Positions 8,720-16,681 of a DNA stretch of 64,000 nt are shown piece after piece (within the stretch, counting starts at the first letter, position 1; every line of letters begins with the position of its first letter). Position numbers and translations under genes: made by a program. The stretch comes from Paenibacillus azoreducens (GTDB taxonomy: Bacteria > Bacillota > Bacilli > Paenibacillales > Paenibacillaceae). The DNA lies in the NCBI RefSeq assembly GCF_021654775.1, contig NZ_AP025343.1, positions 1,703,501 through 1,767,500 of the forward strand, read 5' to 3'. The notes beneath the pieces are model-generated. The model worked only from the letters and a program-made list of their open reading frames with translations, had not been told where the DNA came from and did not search any database.

Positions 8720-8862
8720 TTCTTATCGAGAGAGGCGGAGGGACAGGCCCGATGAAGCCCGGCAACCGATTTCGGAGCGGCAATAACCCGAGTTCTGAAA
8801 TGACATGGTGCTAATTCCTACAACTGCAGGCAAAGACTGCAGATTGGCAGATGAGAAAGGAA
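8720..8862 (+). promoter_or_regulatory. SAM-I (S-box) riboswitch
   Basis: The aptamer core is nearly consensus: TCTTATCGAGAGAGG, GGAGGGA, GGCCCGATGAAGCC, GGCAACC, and the closing GATGAGAAAG that pairs with the 5' strand. S-box RNAs bind S-adenosylmethionine and cause premature termination of methionine genes. The terminator at 8878-8916 and the metNPQ genes downstream fit this exactly. Confidence 0.95.
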
Positions 8863-8877
8863 GCGACTTCACATAAG

Positions 8878-8916
8878 AAGAGCCCTTTTGAATTTTGTCA
8901 AGAGGGCTCTTTTATT
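8878..8916 (+). terminator. Regulated terminator of the SAM riboswitch
   Basis: AAGAGCCC at 8878-8885 pairs with GGGCTCTT at 8904-8911 and is followed by TTT-ATTTT. It sits just after the aptamer and before metN. Confidence 0.88.
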
Positions 8917-8990
8917 TTGTCTATTTCCGGACGGAAAGAAAGATATAATAGAAGCCATAGCGTAAAGAATCAAGAAAGGAGAGCTTCGGT

Positions 8991-10001
8991 TTGATTGAAT
9001 TGAAACAGGTAACAAAGAAATACGGTAAAGGAGCTAAAACGACAGAAGCTTTATCCGGCCTGAATTTGTCGATTCGAAAAGGTGAGATTTTCGGCGTGAT
9101 CGGACATTCCGGCGCTGGCAAAAGTACGCTGATCCGCTGCATGAACTTGCTGGAGCGGCCGACTTCGGGAGAAGTTTGGGTGGATGGAGTGGATCTGACG
9201 AAACTGAACAAACAGCAGCTTCAAAATAAACGCAGATCCATCGGCATGATTTTTCAGCATTTTAACCTGTTGAGCTCGGCGACCGTTTACGATAATATTG
9301 CATTCCCTCTGCAGTTGGCCCATGTCCAGAAAGAAAAGATTGCCGCGAAAGTGAATGAACTGCTGCAGCTGGTTGGGCTTGAGGCACACCGCGACAAGTA
9401 CCCGGCGCAGCTGTCCGGTGGACAGAAGCAGCGTGTCGGCATTGCCCGCGCATTGGCCAGCGACCCGCAGGTGCTTTTATGCGATGAGGCGACTTCTGCT
9501 TTGGATCCGCAGACGACGGATTCGATTCTGAAGCTGCTCCTCGACATCAATCAAAAGTTCCATTTGACCATCGTCCTTATAACGCATGAAATGCATGTCA
9601 TCCAGAGCATCTGCGACCGGGTGGCGGTCATTCACCAGGGGGGAATCGTCGAAGAGGGGGCGGTGACGGAAGTGTTTTTGAAGCCGCAGCATCCCGTGAC
9701 CAGGGAGTTCATCCTTGGCGAAGCAGGGGAGTCGGCACAGCTTGCGCTGCAAGCACCGCATGACGCTTCATCCCGTCTTTGCAAGCTGACCTTCTTGGGC
9801 GCTAAGACGTATGACTCGATTTTGTCCAGAACGGCCAGACAAACCGGCGTAGACTTCGCCATATTGCAGGGGACCATCTCCAAGATCAAAGACATCCCTT
9901 ACGGCCAACTGATCGTCCGCCTGGAAGGGGATCCCGGCCAGATTGAGCAAACCATTCGCCAGGTTGCAGCCGAAGGTTTGGACGTGGAGGTGTGGGACTG
10001 A
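8991..10001 (+). CDS. metN: Methionine ABC transporter ATP-binding protein MetN
   Basis: The 336-residue ATPase of the methionine importer, acting at the cytoplasmic face with MetP and MetQ. Walker A is GHSGAGKST (residues 38-46), the signature is LSGGQKQR near 141, and Walker B is VLLCDEATSALD near 160, followed by the switch His in LITHEMHV. The C-terminal 80 residues form the NIL domain, which binds methionine for feedback inhibition in this family. TTG 8991 is the start, with AAAGGAGAG upstream. Its stop overlaps the metP start by one base. Control is by the SAM riboswitch. Confidence 0.96.
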   Translation: MIELKQVTKKYGKGAKTTEALSGLNLSIRKGEIFGVIGHSGAGKSTLIRCMNLLERPTSGEVWVDGVDLTKLNKQQLQNKRRSIGMIFQHFNLLSSATVYDNIAFPLQLAHVQKEKIAAKVNELLQLVGLEAHRDKYPAQLSGGQKQRVGIARALASDPQVLLCDEATSALDPQTTDSILKLLLDINQKFHLTIVLITHEMHVIQSICDRVAVIHQGGIVEEGAVTEVFLKPQHPVTREFILGEAGESAQLALQAPHDASSRLCKLTFLGAKTYDSILSRTARQTGVDFAILQGTISKIKDIPYGQLIVRLEGDPGQIEQTIRQVAAEGLDVEVWD

Positions 10002-10669
10002 TGTGGGGATTTGATTTTTCGCAGCTGGATTGGAATGAAATCGGTACGGCGAGCGTCGATACCTTGAAAATGCTTGGCGCTTCGGCCATTTTCACATTCA
10101 TCCTCGGGTTGCCGCTGGGCGTGCTGTTGTACCAGACTTCACGGTCTTCAACCGGATGGGTGCGCGTGGTATATACCGTATTATCGGTGATCGTGAATAT
10201 TCTGAGATCCGTGCCGTTCATTATCCTGATCGTGGCGCTCATTCCACTCACGGTGTCGATCGTCGGGGTTTCCTACGGGGTACTCGGAACGATCCCGCCG
10301 CTGGTCATCGGGGCCGCGCCGTTTTTCGCCAGACTGGTGGAAACTTCGCTGCGCGAGGTGGACCGGGGCGTTCTGGAAGCCGCGCAATCCATGGGCGCTT
10401 CAACCTGGCAGGTCATCATGAAGGTGCTGCTGCCTGAGGCAAGACCGGGCCTGCTTGCAGGCATTACGATTACGGTCGTGACGCTGGTTTCCTACACCGC
10501 GATGTCCGGCATGGTCGGCGGGGGCGGCCTGGGGGATTTGGCGATCCGCTATGGATATTACCGTTATCAGAAGGAAGTCATGATTATTTCCGTATTGTTT
10601 ATGATCATTCTGGTGCAGGTGCTGCAGATGGCGGGCGACCGGTTCGTCAAGCATTTTACGCGCAAGTGA
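10001..10669 (+). CDS. metP: Methionine ABC transporter permease MetP (MetI)
   Basis: A 222-residue permease with five to six membrane helices. The EAA loop that contacts MetN is visible as EAAQSMGASTWQVIMKVLLP. It shows the D-methionine/L-methionine permease features TLKMLGASAIFTFILGLPLG and MSGMVGGGGLGDLAIRYGY. The ATG at 10001 overlaps the metN stop (TGATG), with GGAGG 10 bases upstream, so translation is coupled. An in-frame GTG nine bases earlier is less likely. Confidence 0.95.
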   Translation: MWGFDFSQLDWNEIGTASVDTLKMLGASAIFTFILGLPLGVLLYQTSRSSTGWVRVVYTVLSVIVNILRSVPFIILIVALIPLTVSIVGVSYGVLGTIPPLVIGAAPFFARLVETSLREVDRGVLEAAQSMGASTWQVIMKVLLPEARPGLLAGITITVVTLVSYTAMSGMVGGGGLGDLAIRYGYYRYQKEVMIISVLFMIILVQVLQMAGDRFVKHFTRK

Positions 10670-10690
10670 TCGCATGATGAAAGGCAATGC

Positions 10691-10772
10691 CATCCGGGAT
10701 TTCGGATGTTCATAGGAAAGCTTCGCTCAGGCATGATTTTCCCTACAGAAAATAGTCATGCGCGAAGTTTTT
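10691..10772 (+). promoter_or_regulatory. Hairpins between metP and metQ
   Basis: A small hairpin (CATCCG/CGGATG, 10691-10708) is followed by a long imperfect one in which CTTCGC and GCATGATTTTC pair with GAAAATAGTCATGC and GCGAAG, ending in T5. It has the form of a weak terminator or an mRNA-processing and stability element inside the operon. Confidence 0.6.
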
Positions 10773-10817
10773 CATAAATAAATCTTATTAAACTGATGAA
10801 CTTAAGGGGGATTTAAG

Positions 10818-11660
10818 ATGAAAAAAGGATTGTTTGCAATTCTCAGCTTGATTTTGGTCGTGGCGCTTGCCGCTTGCGGCAGCAAAAGTGCCGATGAAAA
10901 ACCGGCGGCAGGAGGCGGAGACAAGGGGACCGAGGCGAAACCCGTTACGTTGACGGTTGGAGCTACCGCCGTACCGCATGCGGAAATTTTGAAGCATATT
11001 CAACCTGCGCTTGAAAAAGAAGGCGTTAAGCTCGAAATTAAGGAATTTTCCGATTACGTGCAACCGAATGTTCAAACGTTCCAGAAACAACTTGACGCGA
11101 ATTTCTTCCAACATAAGCCTTACCTTGACGATGAAAACAGCACACGCAAAATGGACCTGGTACCTGTGGTAGCCGTGCACGTCGAGCCGCTCGGAGCCTA
11201 TTCCAAAAAGCATAAATCCGTGAATGAAATTCCGGACGGCGCCGTGGTCGGCATTCCGAACGACAAAACCAACGGCGGCCGCGCGCTGAGCCTGCTGGAG
11301 AAAAACGGTCTGATCAAGCTGAAAGAAGCCAATATGATCCAGGCTACAGTAAAAGACATCGTGGAAAATCCGAAAAATATTAAGATCAAAGAATCGGATG
11401 CCGCTATGCTGCCGCGCCAACTGGCAGAATTCGATCTCGCTGTCATCAACACGAACTATGCCCTGGATGCAGGAATTGACCCGCTGAAGGATGCATTGTT
11501 CATGGAAGATAAGGATAACCCATATGCCAACATTCTTGTTGCCCGTCCGGATAACAAAGATTCCGACGCCATCAAAAAGCTGGCTGCGGCCCTGACTTCC
11601 GACGATGTGAAGAAATTTCTTGAAGATCAGTACAAAGGCGCCGTAATTCCTGCTTTCTAA
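10818..11660 (+). CDS. metQ: Methionine-binding lipoprotein MetQ
   Basis: A 280-residue substrate-binding lipoprotein tethered outside the membrane. The signal peptide ends in a lipobox LAAC (Cys at about residue 20), followed by a Lys/Gly-rich linker. The NlpA-family body includes LTVGATAVPHAEILKHI, NFFQHKPYLD and VGIPNDKTNGGRALSLLEK, as in MetQ proteins. AAGGGGGAT precedes the ATG. It is the last gene of the operon and is followed by a strong terminator. The hairpin between metP and metQ may let this gene be expressed at a different level from the transporter core. Confidence 0.95.
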   Translation: MKKGLFAILSLILVVALAACGSKSADEKPAAGGGDKGTEAKPVTLTVGATAVPHAEILKHIQPALEKEGVKLEIKEFSDYVQPNVQTFQKQLDANFFQHKPYLDDENSTRKMDLVPVVAVHVEPLGAYSKKHKSVNEIPDGAVVGIPNDKTNGGRALSLLEKNGLIKLKEANMIQATVKDIVENPKNIKIKESDAAMLPRQLAEFDLAVINTNYALDAGIDPLKDALFMEDKDNPYANILVARPDNKDSDAIKKLAAALTSDDVKKFLEDQYKGAVIPAF

Positions 11661-11694
11661 GCGGCACTCACAACATTATATAGCTATAATCGCG

Positions 11695-11728
11695 ATCCGC
11701 ACAGGCGATGCTGCCTGTGCGGATTTTT
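11695..11728 (+). terminator. Terminator of the met operon
   Basis: ATCCGCACAGGC pairs perfectly with GCCTGTGCGGAT (11713-11724) and is followed by TTTTT. Confidence 0.92.
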
Positions 11729-11777
11729 GGCTTTTCAAGCAGGTTGTAGATGCGTTGTCATGGGATCGTGCTGCAAG

Positions 11778-11806
11778 TTGTGGGACTTCGCTAAATCTTT
11801 TATACT
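11778..11806 (+). promoter_or_regulatory. Sigma-A-like promoter of the SDR gene
   Basis: TTGTGG and TATACT with a 17 bp spacer, about 125 bases before the SDR start. Confidence 0.55.
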
Positions 11807-11932
11807 AGAACCATGGAGATACATAATTGACATTGGCGGGATTATCGATAGGCGACCGTGATCTTCTTTTGTATGAAATGATCCGCTGAAGCGATGGTCA
11901 TTGATGCATTCGGGCGAGAGAGGGGGAGCATT

Positions 11933-12715
11933 GTGAAGGATAGAATTGCCTTGATCACTGGGAGTGCGAAAGGGCTTGGAAAAATGACGGCGCTTACGCT
12001 TGCCGAAGCCGGCTGCGATATTGCGCTTAATTATGTTCACAGCCGTGAGGAAGCGGAAGAACTGCAGCAGGAGATCAAAGAGCTTGGCGTACGCTGCATT
12101 GCCGTTCAGGCGGATATTTCCGACAGCGTACAGATTGAAGAACTGGTGCGTCAGGTGGAGTCGCGGCTTGGAAGCGCGGACATTGTAGTGAACAATGCGG
12201 GTCCTTTTATCCGCGAACGTAGACTTTTTTTGGAATATACCCAAGAAGAGATTTTGTCGCTGATTCAGGGAAATCTGGTTGGCACGATGCTGCTGGATCA
12301 TCTCGTACTGCCGGCCATGCGCCACAAGAAATGGGGACGCATCATTCATTTCGGGTATGGCCATGCCGCTGAGGCAAGAGCTTGGCCGCATCGCGCGGTG
12401 TACGCCGCTGCCAAAACCGGGCTTGTTTCGTTCACGAAGACGCTGGCGGTGGAAGAGGCTCCTTTTGGGATTACCGTGAACATGGTTTGTCCGGGGGATA
12501 TCCGCGGCAGCAACAAGGAGAAGGCCATCGCGGAGGTCGCTGGCCTGGAAGATGGGGAGACACCCCGCGGCCGGCCTGGGAGCGGCGAGGACATCGCTCG
12601 GGTCATTCGTTATTTATGCCATGACAAATCGGATTTCATTACCGGGAATATTATGGATGTATCCGGAGGGCTGGACCCGATCCGGCCTTGGATTGAACCG
12701 GCCGGACCGAAGTGA
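11933..12715 (+). CDS. Short-chain dehydrogenase/reductase family protein, atypical active site
   Basis: A 260-residue Rossmann-fold protein. The cofactor motif TGSAKGLG (near residue 10) and NNAG are present, as is the YAAAK catalytic Tyr/Lys pair. The usual catalytic Ser about 13 residues before the Tyr is not seen: the strand reads RIIHFGYGHAAEARAWPHRAV, with no Ser at all. GTG 11933 is the start with AGGGGGAG upstream. It is a single-gene unit with its own promoter. Either another residue replaces Ser or the protein is not a standard oxidoreductase. Substrate unknown. Confidence 0.85.
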   Translation: MKDRIALITGSAKGLGKMTALTLAEAGCDIALNYVHSREEAEELQQEIKELGVRCIAVQADISDSVQIEELVRQVESRLGSADIVVNNAGPFIRERRLFLEYTQEEILSLIQGNLVGTMLLDHLVLPAMRHKKWGRIIHFGYGHAAEARAWPHRAVYAAAKTGLVSFTKTLAVEEAPFGITVNMVCPGDIRGSNKEKAIAEVAGLEDGETPRGRPGSGEDIARVIRYLCHDKSDFITGNIMDVSGGLDPIRPWIEPAGPK

Positions 12716-12743
12716 CCTGGCGATACTCGGACTGCATATACGC

Positions 12744-12783
12744 AAAAAAGAGTCCTGCTCTTCTAATGAGTGCAGGACTCTTG
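12744..12783 (-). terminator. Terminator of the nfu-type gene (possibly bidirectional)
   Basis: AAGAGTCCTGC (12748-12758) pairs with GCAGGACTCTT (12772-12782); on the minus strand it is followed by a T6 run. Confidence 0.88.
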
Positions 12784-12806
12784 CGCTTGCAAGTTATGGG
12801 ATGGGA

Positions 12807-13052
12807 TTAGAATACTTGAATAACATCGTTGATGCCATCAACCTCTTCGACGAGGGCGCGTTCAATCCCGGCTTTGAGAGTAATCGTGGAGCTTGGGCAG
12901 CTGCCGCATGCACCCATCAATTTCAATTTGACGATGCCGTCTTCTACGTCAACCAGTTCCACGTCACCGCCATCGCGTTGAAGGAACGGACGAAGTTTAT
13001 CGAGTACTTCCGCTACCTCATCATACATGGTGCTTTCAGCGTTTTCGCTCAT
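12807..13052 (-). CDS. yutI: NifU C-terminal-domain (Nfu) iron-sulfur scaffold, YutI-like
   Basis: An 81-residue Nfu-type protein that carries and delivers Fe-S clusters in the cytosol. The cluster-binding CxxC motif is in [19 protein letters not shown]. The stretch [20 protein letters not shown] is diagnostic of the NifU C-terminal domain. ATG 13052 is chosen because AAAGGAG lies at the right spacing; an in-frame TTG at 13061 is too close to that site. It is a neighbour of yuzB, yutJ and a HesB-type gene, as in the B. subtilis yut region, which supports an Fe-S maturation context. Confidence 0.93.
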   Translation of the reverse strand: MSENAESTMYDEVAEVLDKLRPFLQRDGGDVELVDVEDGIVKLKLMGACGSCPSSTITLKAGIERALVEEVDGINDVIQVF

Positions 13053-13217
13053 GATTTTCAACTCCTTTCCTATAATGATTATTATATTATAAATGAAGAT
13101 AAAATAAAATGGCCAGATCTGGTTGTACGGATAAGGCGTTGATATTATGATCTTCCAAGGCTAAACTAGGAGTAGTCTTTATTTCAATGATTTTTTAAGT
13201 GGAGCAGGTGATTACAC

Positions 13218-13472
13218 ATGAGACCCATCATCGAATTCTGCACGAACAATATGCATTTCGGAACCGATGAAGTTATGGACAATCTGGAGGAGAACCCGGA
13301 TTATGATGTTATAGAATACGGCTGTCTAAGCAATTGCGGCCAATGCGCCATGATGCCGTTCGCCATGGTAAACGGCGAAATCATCGACGCAGACACCGCG
13401 GATGGCCTGTATGAAGCCATTATGGCCAAAATAAAAGAACTCGAGGCTTGGGACAGCCTCGAGCTGGATTAG
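13218..13472 (+). CDS. yuzB: YuzB-like DUF1450 protein
   Basis: An 84-residue soluble protein of the DUF1450 family. Conserved cysteines occur as EFCTNN and YGCLSNCGQCAMMPFA, a spacing that suggests metal or Fe-S binding but is not proven. A stretch of acidic and helical residues forms the C-terminus. GGAGCAGGTG precedes the ATG. Its last four bases overlap the convergent yutJ stop, and its probable terminator lies inside the yutJ coding sequence. Function unknown; the neighbourhood is iron-sulfur and NADH metabolism. Confidence 0.9.
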   Translation: MRPIIEFCTNNMHFGTDEVMDNLEENPDYDVIEYGCLSNCGQCAMMPFAMVNGEIIDADTADGLYEAIMAKIKELEAWDSLELD

Positions 13473-14530
13473 CCGAAATGGCGTCTGGACAACCAGAGTA
13501 CCCCGCTCTTCAGGAGACGGGGTACTCTTCCTTTTACGGAAGTTTTCCCCATCAATCCAAAGCCGGCTTTGCTGCCGAGCGAACCGAGCGTGCCTTTCAG
13601 GCGGATTTTATGAAGTTTGGGCGTTTCCCCTCGCCAGAGAGCATGAATGACCTCAGCAACCTGCTCGGCCTGAGCGCCTGCAGCTTGCGCGCTGGGTGCG
13701 AAAGGAATGCTTGCGCAATCTCCAATCACGTAGACTTCCGGATAATCGGGAATTTGGGAATACTCATTAATCACAACCCGTCCTCCCGGATCTTTGGGCA
13801 CATTCAGGTCCTGAACGACTTTTACCGGCTGAATTCCGCCGGTCCAGACGGTGGCGTCCGTATAAATCGCCTCATCCCCATTGTAGACCGTCCCTTCTTC
13901 GACTCGGGAAACGGAGATATGCGAGCGGGTTAGGACGTCATGATCCCGGAACCACTGCTCAACATAAGCGGATACCGTGGATGGAAATGCCGATAGCACC
14001 CGGCTGCCCCGGTCCAGGATGGTAATGTTCAGGTCTGGGCGGCTTTCGCGCACCTCGGCAGCCGTTTCAACGCCGCTTAGGCCCCCGCCGATAATATGGA
14101 TTCGTCCATAAGGTTTGATATCATTTAACCGTTGGTATGTCTGTCTGGTACTGGAAAAAGTCTGAATGCTGTTCGTGTACTGCTCGGCACCCGGAATACC
14201 GTGGTAGCGGTCCGTGCAGCCAAGCGCAATGACAAGATAATCATATTCGATCGGCTCGTCCTGATCCATGTGAACCAGTTTGTTTTCCAGATCGATGGAA
14301 GTGACCTCGCCGTATCTCTTGGTCAGCTGCCCATGGTTTGGAAACTGAATCCGCAAATCAAAATCCGAAGCAGTGCCTGCGGCAAGCGCGTAGTATTCCG
14401 TTTTGATGCCCTGAAAGGGCATGCGGTCCACCAATACCAGCTCGATATCAGGGGGCAGGTGGCTATTGGTCAGACCTTGAATCATGGCGAGACCGCCATA
14501 ACCTCCGCCTAAAATGACAAATTTTCGCAT
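13469..14530 (-). CDS. yutJ: NAD(P)H dehydrogenase-like FAD protein, YutJ
   Basis: A 353-residue FAD/NAD-dependent oxidoreductase of the type II NADH dehydrogenase fold. The FAD-binding motif is VILGGGYGGLAMIQGL at the N-terminus. The second nucleotide motif is IHIIGGGLSGVETAAEVRE, and VYVIGDCASIP near the C-terminus is the second FAD motif. It probably transfers electrons from NADH to a quinone or another acceptor at the membrane. ATG 14530 follows AAAGGA; an open extension to 14605 runs into repeat DNA. It overlaps yuzB by 4 bases in convergent orientation. It is related to yumB at 19864. Confidence 0.9.
   Translation of the reverse strand: MRKFVILGGGYGGLAMIQGLTNSHLPPDIELVLVDRMPFQGIKTEYYALAAGTASDFDLRIQFPNHGQLTKRYGEVTSIDLENKLVHMDQDEPIEYDYLVIALGCTDRYHGIPGAEQYTNSIQTFSSTRQTYQRLNDIKPYGRIHIIGGGLSGVETAAEVRESRPDLNITILDRGSRVLSAFPSTVSAYVEQWFRDHDVLTRSHISVSRVEEGTVYNGDEAIYTDATVWTGGIQPVKVVQDLNVPKDPGGRVVINEYSQIPDYPEVYVIGDCASIPFAPSAQAAGAQAEQVAEVIHALWRGETPKLHKIRLKGTLGSLGSKAGFGLMGKTSVKGRVPRLLKSGVLWLSRRHFG
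13495..13536 (+). terminator. Probable yuzB terminator embedded in yutJ
   Basis: AGAGTACCCCG (13495-13505) pairs perfectly with CGGGGTACTCT (13518-13528) and is followed by TCCTTTT on the plus strand, 23 bases after the yuzB stop. The same bases encode the last residues of yutJ on the other strand. Confidence 0.75.
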
Positions 14531-14571
14531 CCGTCCGTCTATCCTTTCTTTGCATCGCGTTAAAGACTTTT

Positions 14572-14701
14572 GGCAGCGATTAGGAAATTGATTAATCCTA
14601 ATCAATTTCCTAATGTCGCTGGTTGCTCTAATGAGATGGATTTTTCCTGCTCAATTTCCTAATGTCGCCGGGAGCTATTATGAAATTGATTCTTCCTACT
14701 C
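14572..14701. repeat. 49 bp tandem repeat, 2.65 degenerate copies
   Basis: Read on the minus strand, units start at 14701, 14652 and 14603 with period 49. Each begins GAnnAGGA and the first two end GCGACATTAGGAAATT. The last unit is partial and contains a perfect 15 bp palindrome with a 4-base loop (14580-14594 and 14599-14613). The first unit begins with the last codons of the mqnE-like gene (GAG TAG). The repeat fills the spacer to yutJ. Confidence 0.85.
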
Positions 14702-15802
14702 ATATATTTTGATTTCATTGTAAAAAGTATCCCGTTCAACCGGAATGCGTCCTGCGCCTTTAATCAGCCAAATCAATTCATTGCGCGTCAAGCCTTCAGG
14801 CGTGAGGGCGCCGGCAGCATGGCTGATCCGTTCCTTGAGGATCGTGCCGTGAACGTCTGAAGCCCCGAAGGTAAGGGATACCTGGGTCAATTGCGGACCG
14901 ATATTGATAAAATAGGCTTTAATATGGTTGATGTTATCAAGCATCAATCGGCTGATCGCGATGGTTTTCAAATCCTCATACGCAGAGTTGCGGCGCATGA
15001 TGCCCGCATTTTTGTTTCTTGGCTGCATGGACAGCGGGATGAATACCAAGAACCCGTTCGTCTCGTCCTGAAGCTCACGGATTTGCAGCATATGGTTGAT
15101 CCGGTCCTCATGCGATTCGATGGAACCGTAAAGCATCGTCGTATGGGTCTTCATGCCAAGATTATGCGCGGTTCTGTGGACTTCGAGATATTGCTCGACG
15201 TTTGCTTTTTCGACTTTCATTTTTTGGCGGTATTGATCGGATAGAATTTCGGCTCCGCCGCCTGTCAGCGACTTCAGCCCGGCTTTTTGCAGCTCTTTAA
15301 GCACTTCTTCGATGCTCAGCCCGCTGATGCGGGTGAAAAATTCGATTTCCGCCGCAGTATAAGCCTTCAGTGTTACATCAGGGAAACGATCCGTGAGCGC
15401 CTGCAAAGAATCCACATAATATTGAAAAGGCATGTGATTGTTATGGCCTCCGACAATATGGAATTCGCGTACGCCCGGATGGATATGCTGTTCAACGTAT
15501 TCAATCATTTCCTGACCCGTCAGCGTGTAGGCGCCTTCGTCGCCCAGATCTTTCCGGAAATTGCAAAACGCGCATCTGGCTTCGCAGACGTTGGTGAAAT
15601 AAAGGCTCATATTTTCAATAAAATAGACCTTTTTTCCGTTTTTGCGCAAGTTCGCTTCATTAGCCAGCTGGCCCAGAGTCAGCAAATCTTCCGTTTCATA
15701 AAGAAATACACCATCTTCGAGGTTAAGGCGTTCCCCGTGGCGTACTTTCTCGGCGATTTCCTCCATTCTTTTGCTGGAGCTTGGTGTGATGATCATGGAC
15801 AT
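14696..15802 (-). CDS. mqnE: Radical SAM enzyme, aminofutalosine synthase MqnE-like
   Basis: A 368-residue radical SAM protein. The cluster motif CEARCAFCNF (CxxxCxxC) is near residue 75. Downstream stretches FHIVGGHNNHMPFQYY, LKAYTAAEIEFFTRIS and SLTGGGAEIL resemble MqnE, which joins SAM and a chorismate-derived enolpyruvate in the futalosine route to menaquinone. The related MqnC is the main alternative. The start at 15802 is preferred because AGGAGG sits 7 bases away; the ATG at 15808 is only one base from it. No other mqn gene is present in the window, so the pathway role is inferred from similarity only. Confidence 0.75.
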   Translation of the reverse strand: MSMIITPSSSKRMEEIAEKVRHGERLNLEDGVFLYETEDLLTLGQLANEANLRKNGKKVYFIENMSLYFTNVCEARCAFCNFRKDLGDEGAYTLTGQEMIEYVEQHIHPGVREFHIVGGHNNHMPFQYYVDSLQALTDRFPDVTLKAYTAAEIEFFTRISGLSIEEVLKELQKAGLKSLTGGGAEILSDQYRQKMKVEKANVEQYLEVHRTAHNLGMKTHTTMLYGSIESHEDRINHMLQIRELQDETNGFLVFIPLSMQPRNKNAGIMRRNSAYEDLKTIAISRLMLDNINHIKAYFINIGPQLTQVSLTFGASDVHGTILKERISHAAGALTPEGLTRNELIWLIKGAGRIPVERDTFYNEIKIYE

Positions 15803-16168
15803 TTCCATTCCTCCTGTACATTTGATGGGATGCGGCTTCGGGTAGAAAACACAAAAAAATCCGCTCGTCGGAAGGTGTCCGGCTTCATTGAATCAAGTCA
15901 AGAATAACGGCTTGCTAATGCGCTCCGATGGAGCAAAGGCCGGTTTAATTTGGCGGTGGATCTGCATATTCAAGTACATTCTGCAAGATGGTTTTTGTGA
16001 AAAAAATTACAAAAAATTATGGCAGTCCATTGTCCTGCGGGTGACAAAAATCCGACAATTGCCTTTCCCTTGTCGCCCACCCTATTATAAACCTCACATC
16101 CAGGCTCCGCAATATGGTAGGGAGGAAAAAAAAGGTCGGTATTTCCTGGCATGAAAGGCGGCCGTTAC
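15803..16168. other. Intergenic spacer, no gene seen
   Basis: About 370 bases between the divergent mqnE-like and HesB-type genes. No open frame with a ribosome binding site and no strong hairpin were seen. Confidence 0.5.
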
Positions 16169-16197
16169 TTGAGAGGTTGGAATTTGTGGAGTATACT
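16169..16197 (+). promoter_or_regulatory. Sigma-A promoter of the HesB-type gene
   Basis: TTGAGA at 16169-16174 and TATACT at 16192-16197, spacer 17 bp, 30 bases before the start codon. Confidence 0.75.
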
Positions 16198-16226
16198 GTG
16201 CTTAAGTACCGTAAGGAGGGTGACGT

Positions 16227-16586
16227 ATGATTAATATTAGCGATTCCGCTTTAGATAAGCTTAAAGACATGTTGGCCGAACAAGAGATTCCGAACATGTT
16301 CCTTCGTCTGGGCGTACAGGAAGGCGGCTGCAGCGGTTTTTCCTATGCCATGGGCTTTGATGACGAAGAGTCGGAAAACGACGTATATATGAATGTGCAG
16401 GATCTGAAGGTCGTTGTGGATAAGCAGAGCCTGCCTCTGATCAACGGTCTGGAGATCGATTACGAGGATGCGGGGATGAGCGGCGGTTTTACGATGCATA
16501 ATCCGAACGCTACGGCGACCTGCGGCTGCGGCGCTTCCTTCCGCACAGCTACCCAAGCAGGCAAACCTGCGCCGGAAGAATGCTGA
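16227..16586 (+). CDS. yutM: HesB/IscA/ErpA-family iron-sulfur carrier, YutM-like
   Basis: A 119-residue A-type Fe-S carrier protein. The three conserved cysteines are seen in GGCSGFSY and TCGCGASF, the arrangement used to bind a [2Fe-2S] or [4Fe-4S] cluster for transfer to apo-enzymes in the cytosol. ISDSALDKLKDML and GLEIDYEDAGMSGGFTMHNP are typical family stretches. AAGGAGGG precedes the ATG at good spacing. It has its own promoter and a shared bidirectional terminator. The nearby nfu-type, yuzB and radical SAM genes fit an Fe-S neighbourhood. Confidence 0.95.
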   Translation: MINISDSALDKLKDMLAEQEIPNMFLRLGVQEGGCSGFSYAMGFDDEESENDVYMNVQDLKVVVDKQSLPLINGLEIDYEDAGMSGGFTMHNPNATATCGCGASFRTATQAGKPAPEEC

Positions 16587-16615
16587 TCGCAAATCACAAC
16601 TGAATGATGATGTCT

Positions 16616-16668
16616 GTAAAAAGGCTCACACCGACTTCGGCCCGAAGTTTGGTATGAGCCTTTTTGTA
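16616..16668. terminator. Bidirectional terminator
   Basis: AAAAAGGCTCA-ACC pairs with GGT-TGAGCCTTTTT around a CG-rich loop, with A- and T-runs on both sides. It serves the HesB-type gene and the small membrane protein gene on the other strand. Confidence 0.85.
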
Positions 16669-16681
16669 TATGCGTTATTTC

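Noticed and set aside
14572..14701. CRISPR-like array from the 49 bp periodicity
   Set aside because: The unit is itself repeated with degenerate sequence throughout; there is no distinction between repeat and spacer.
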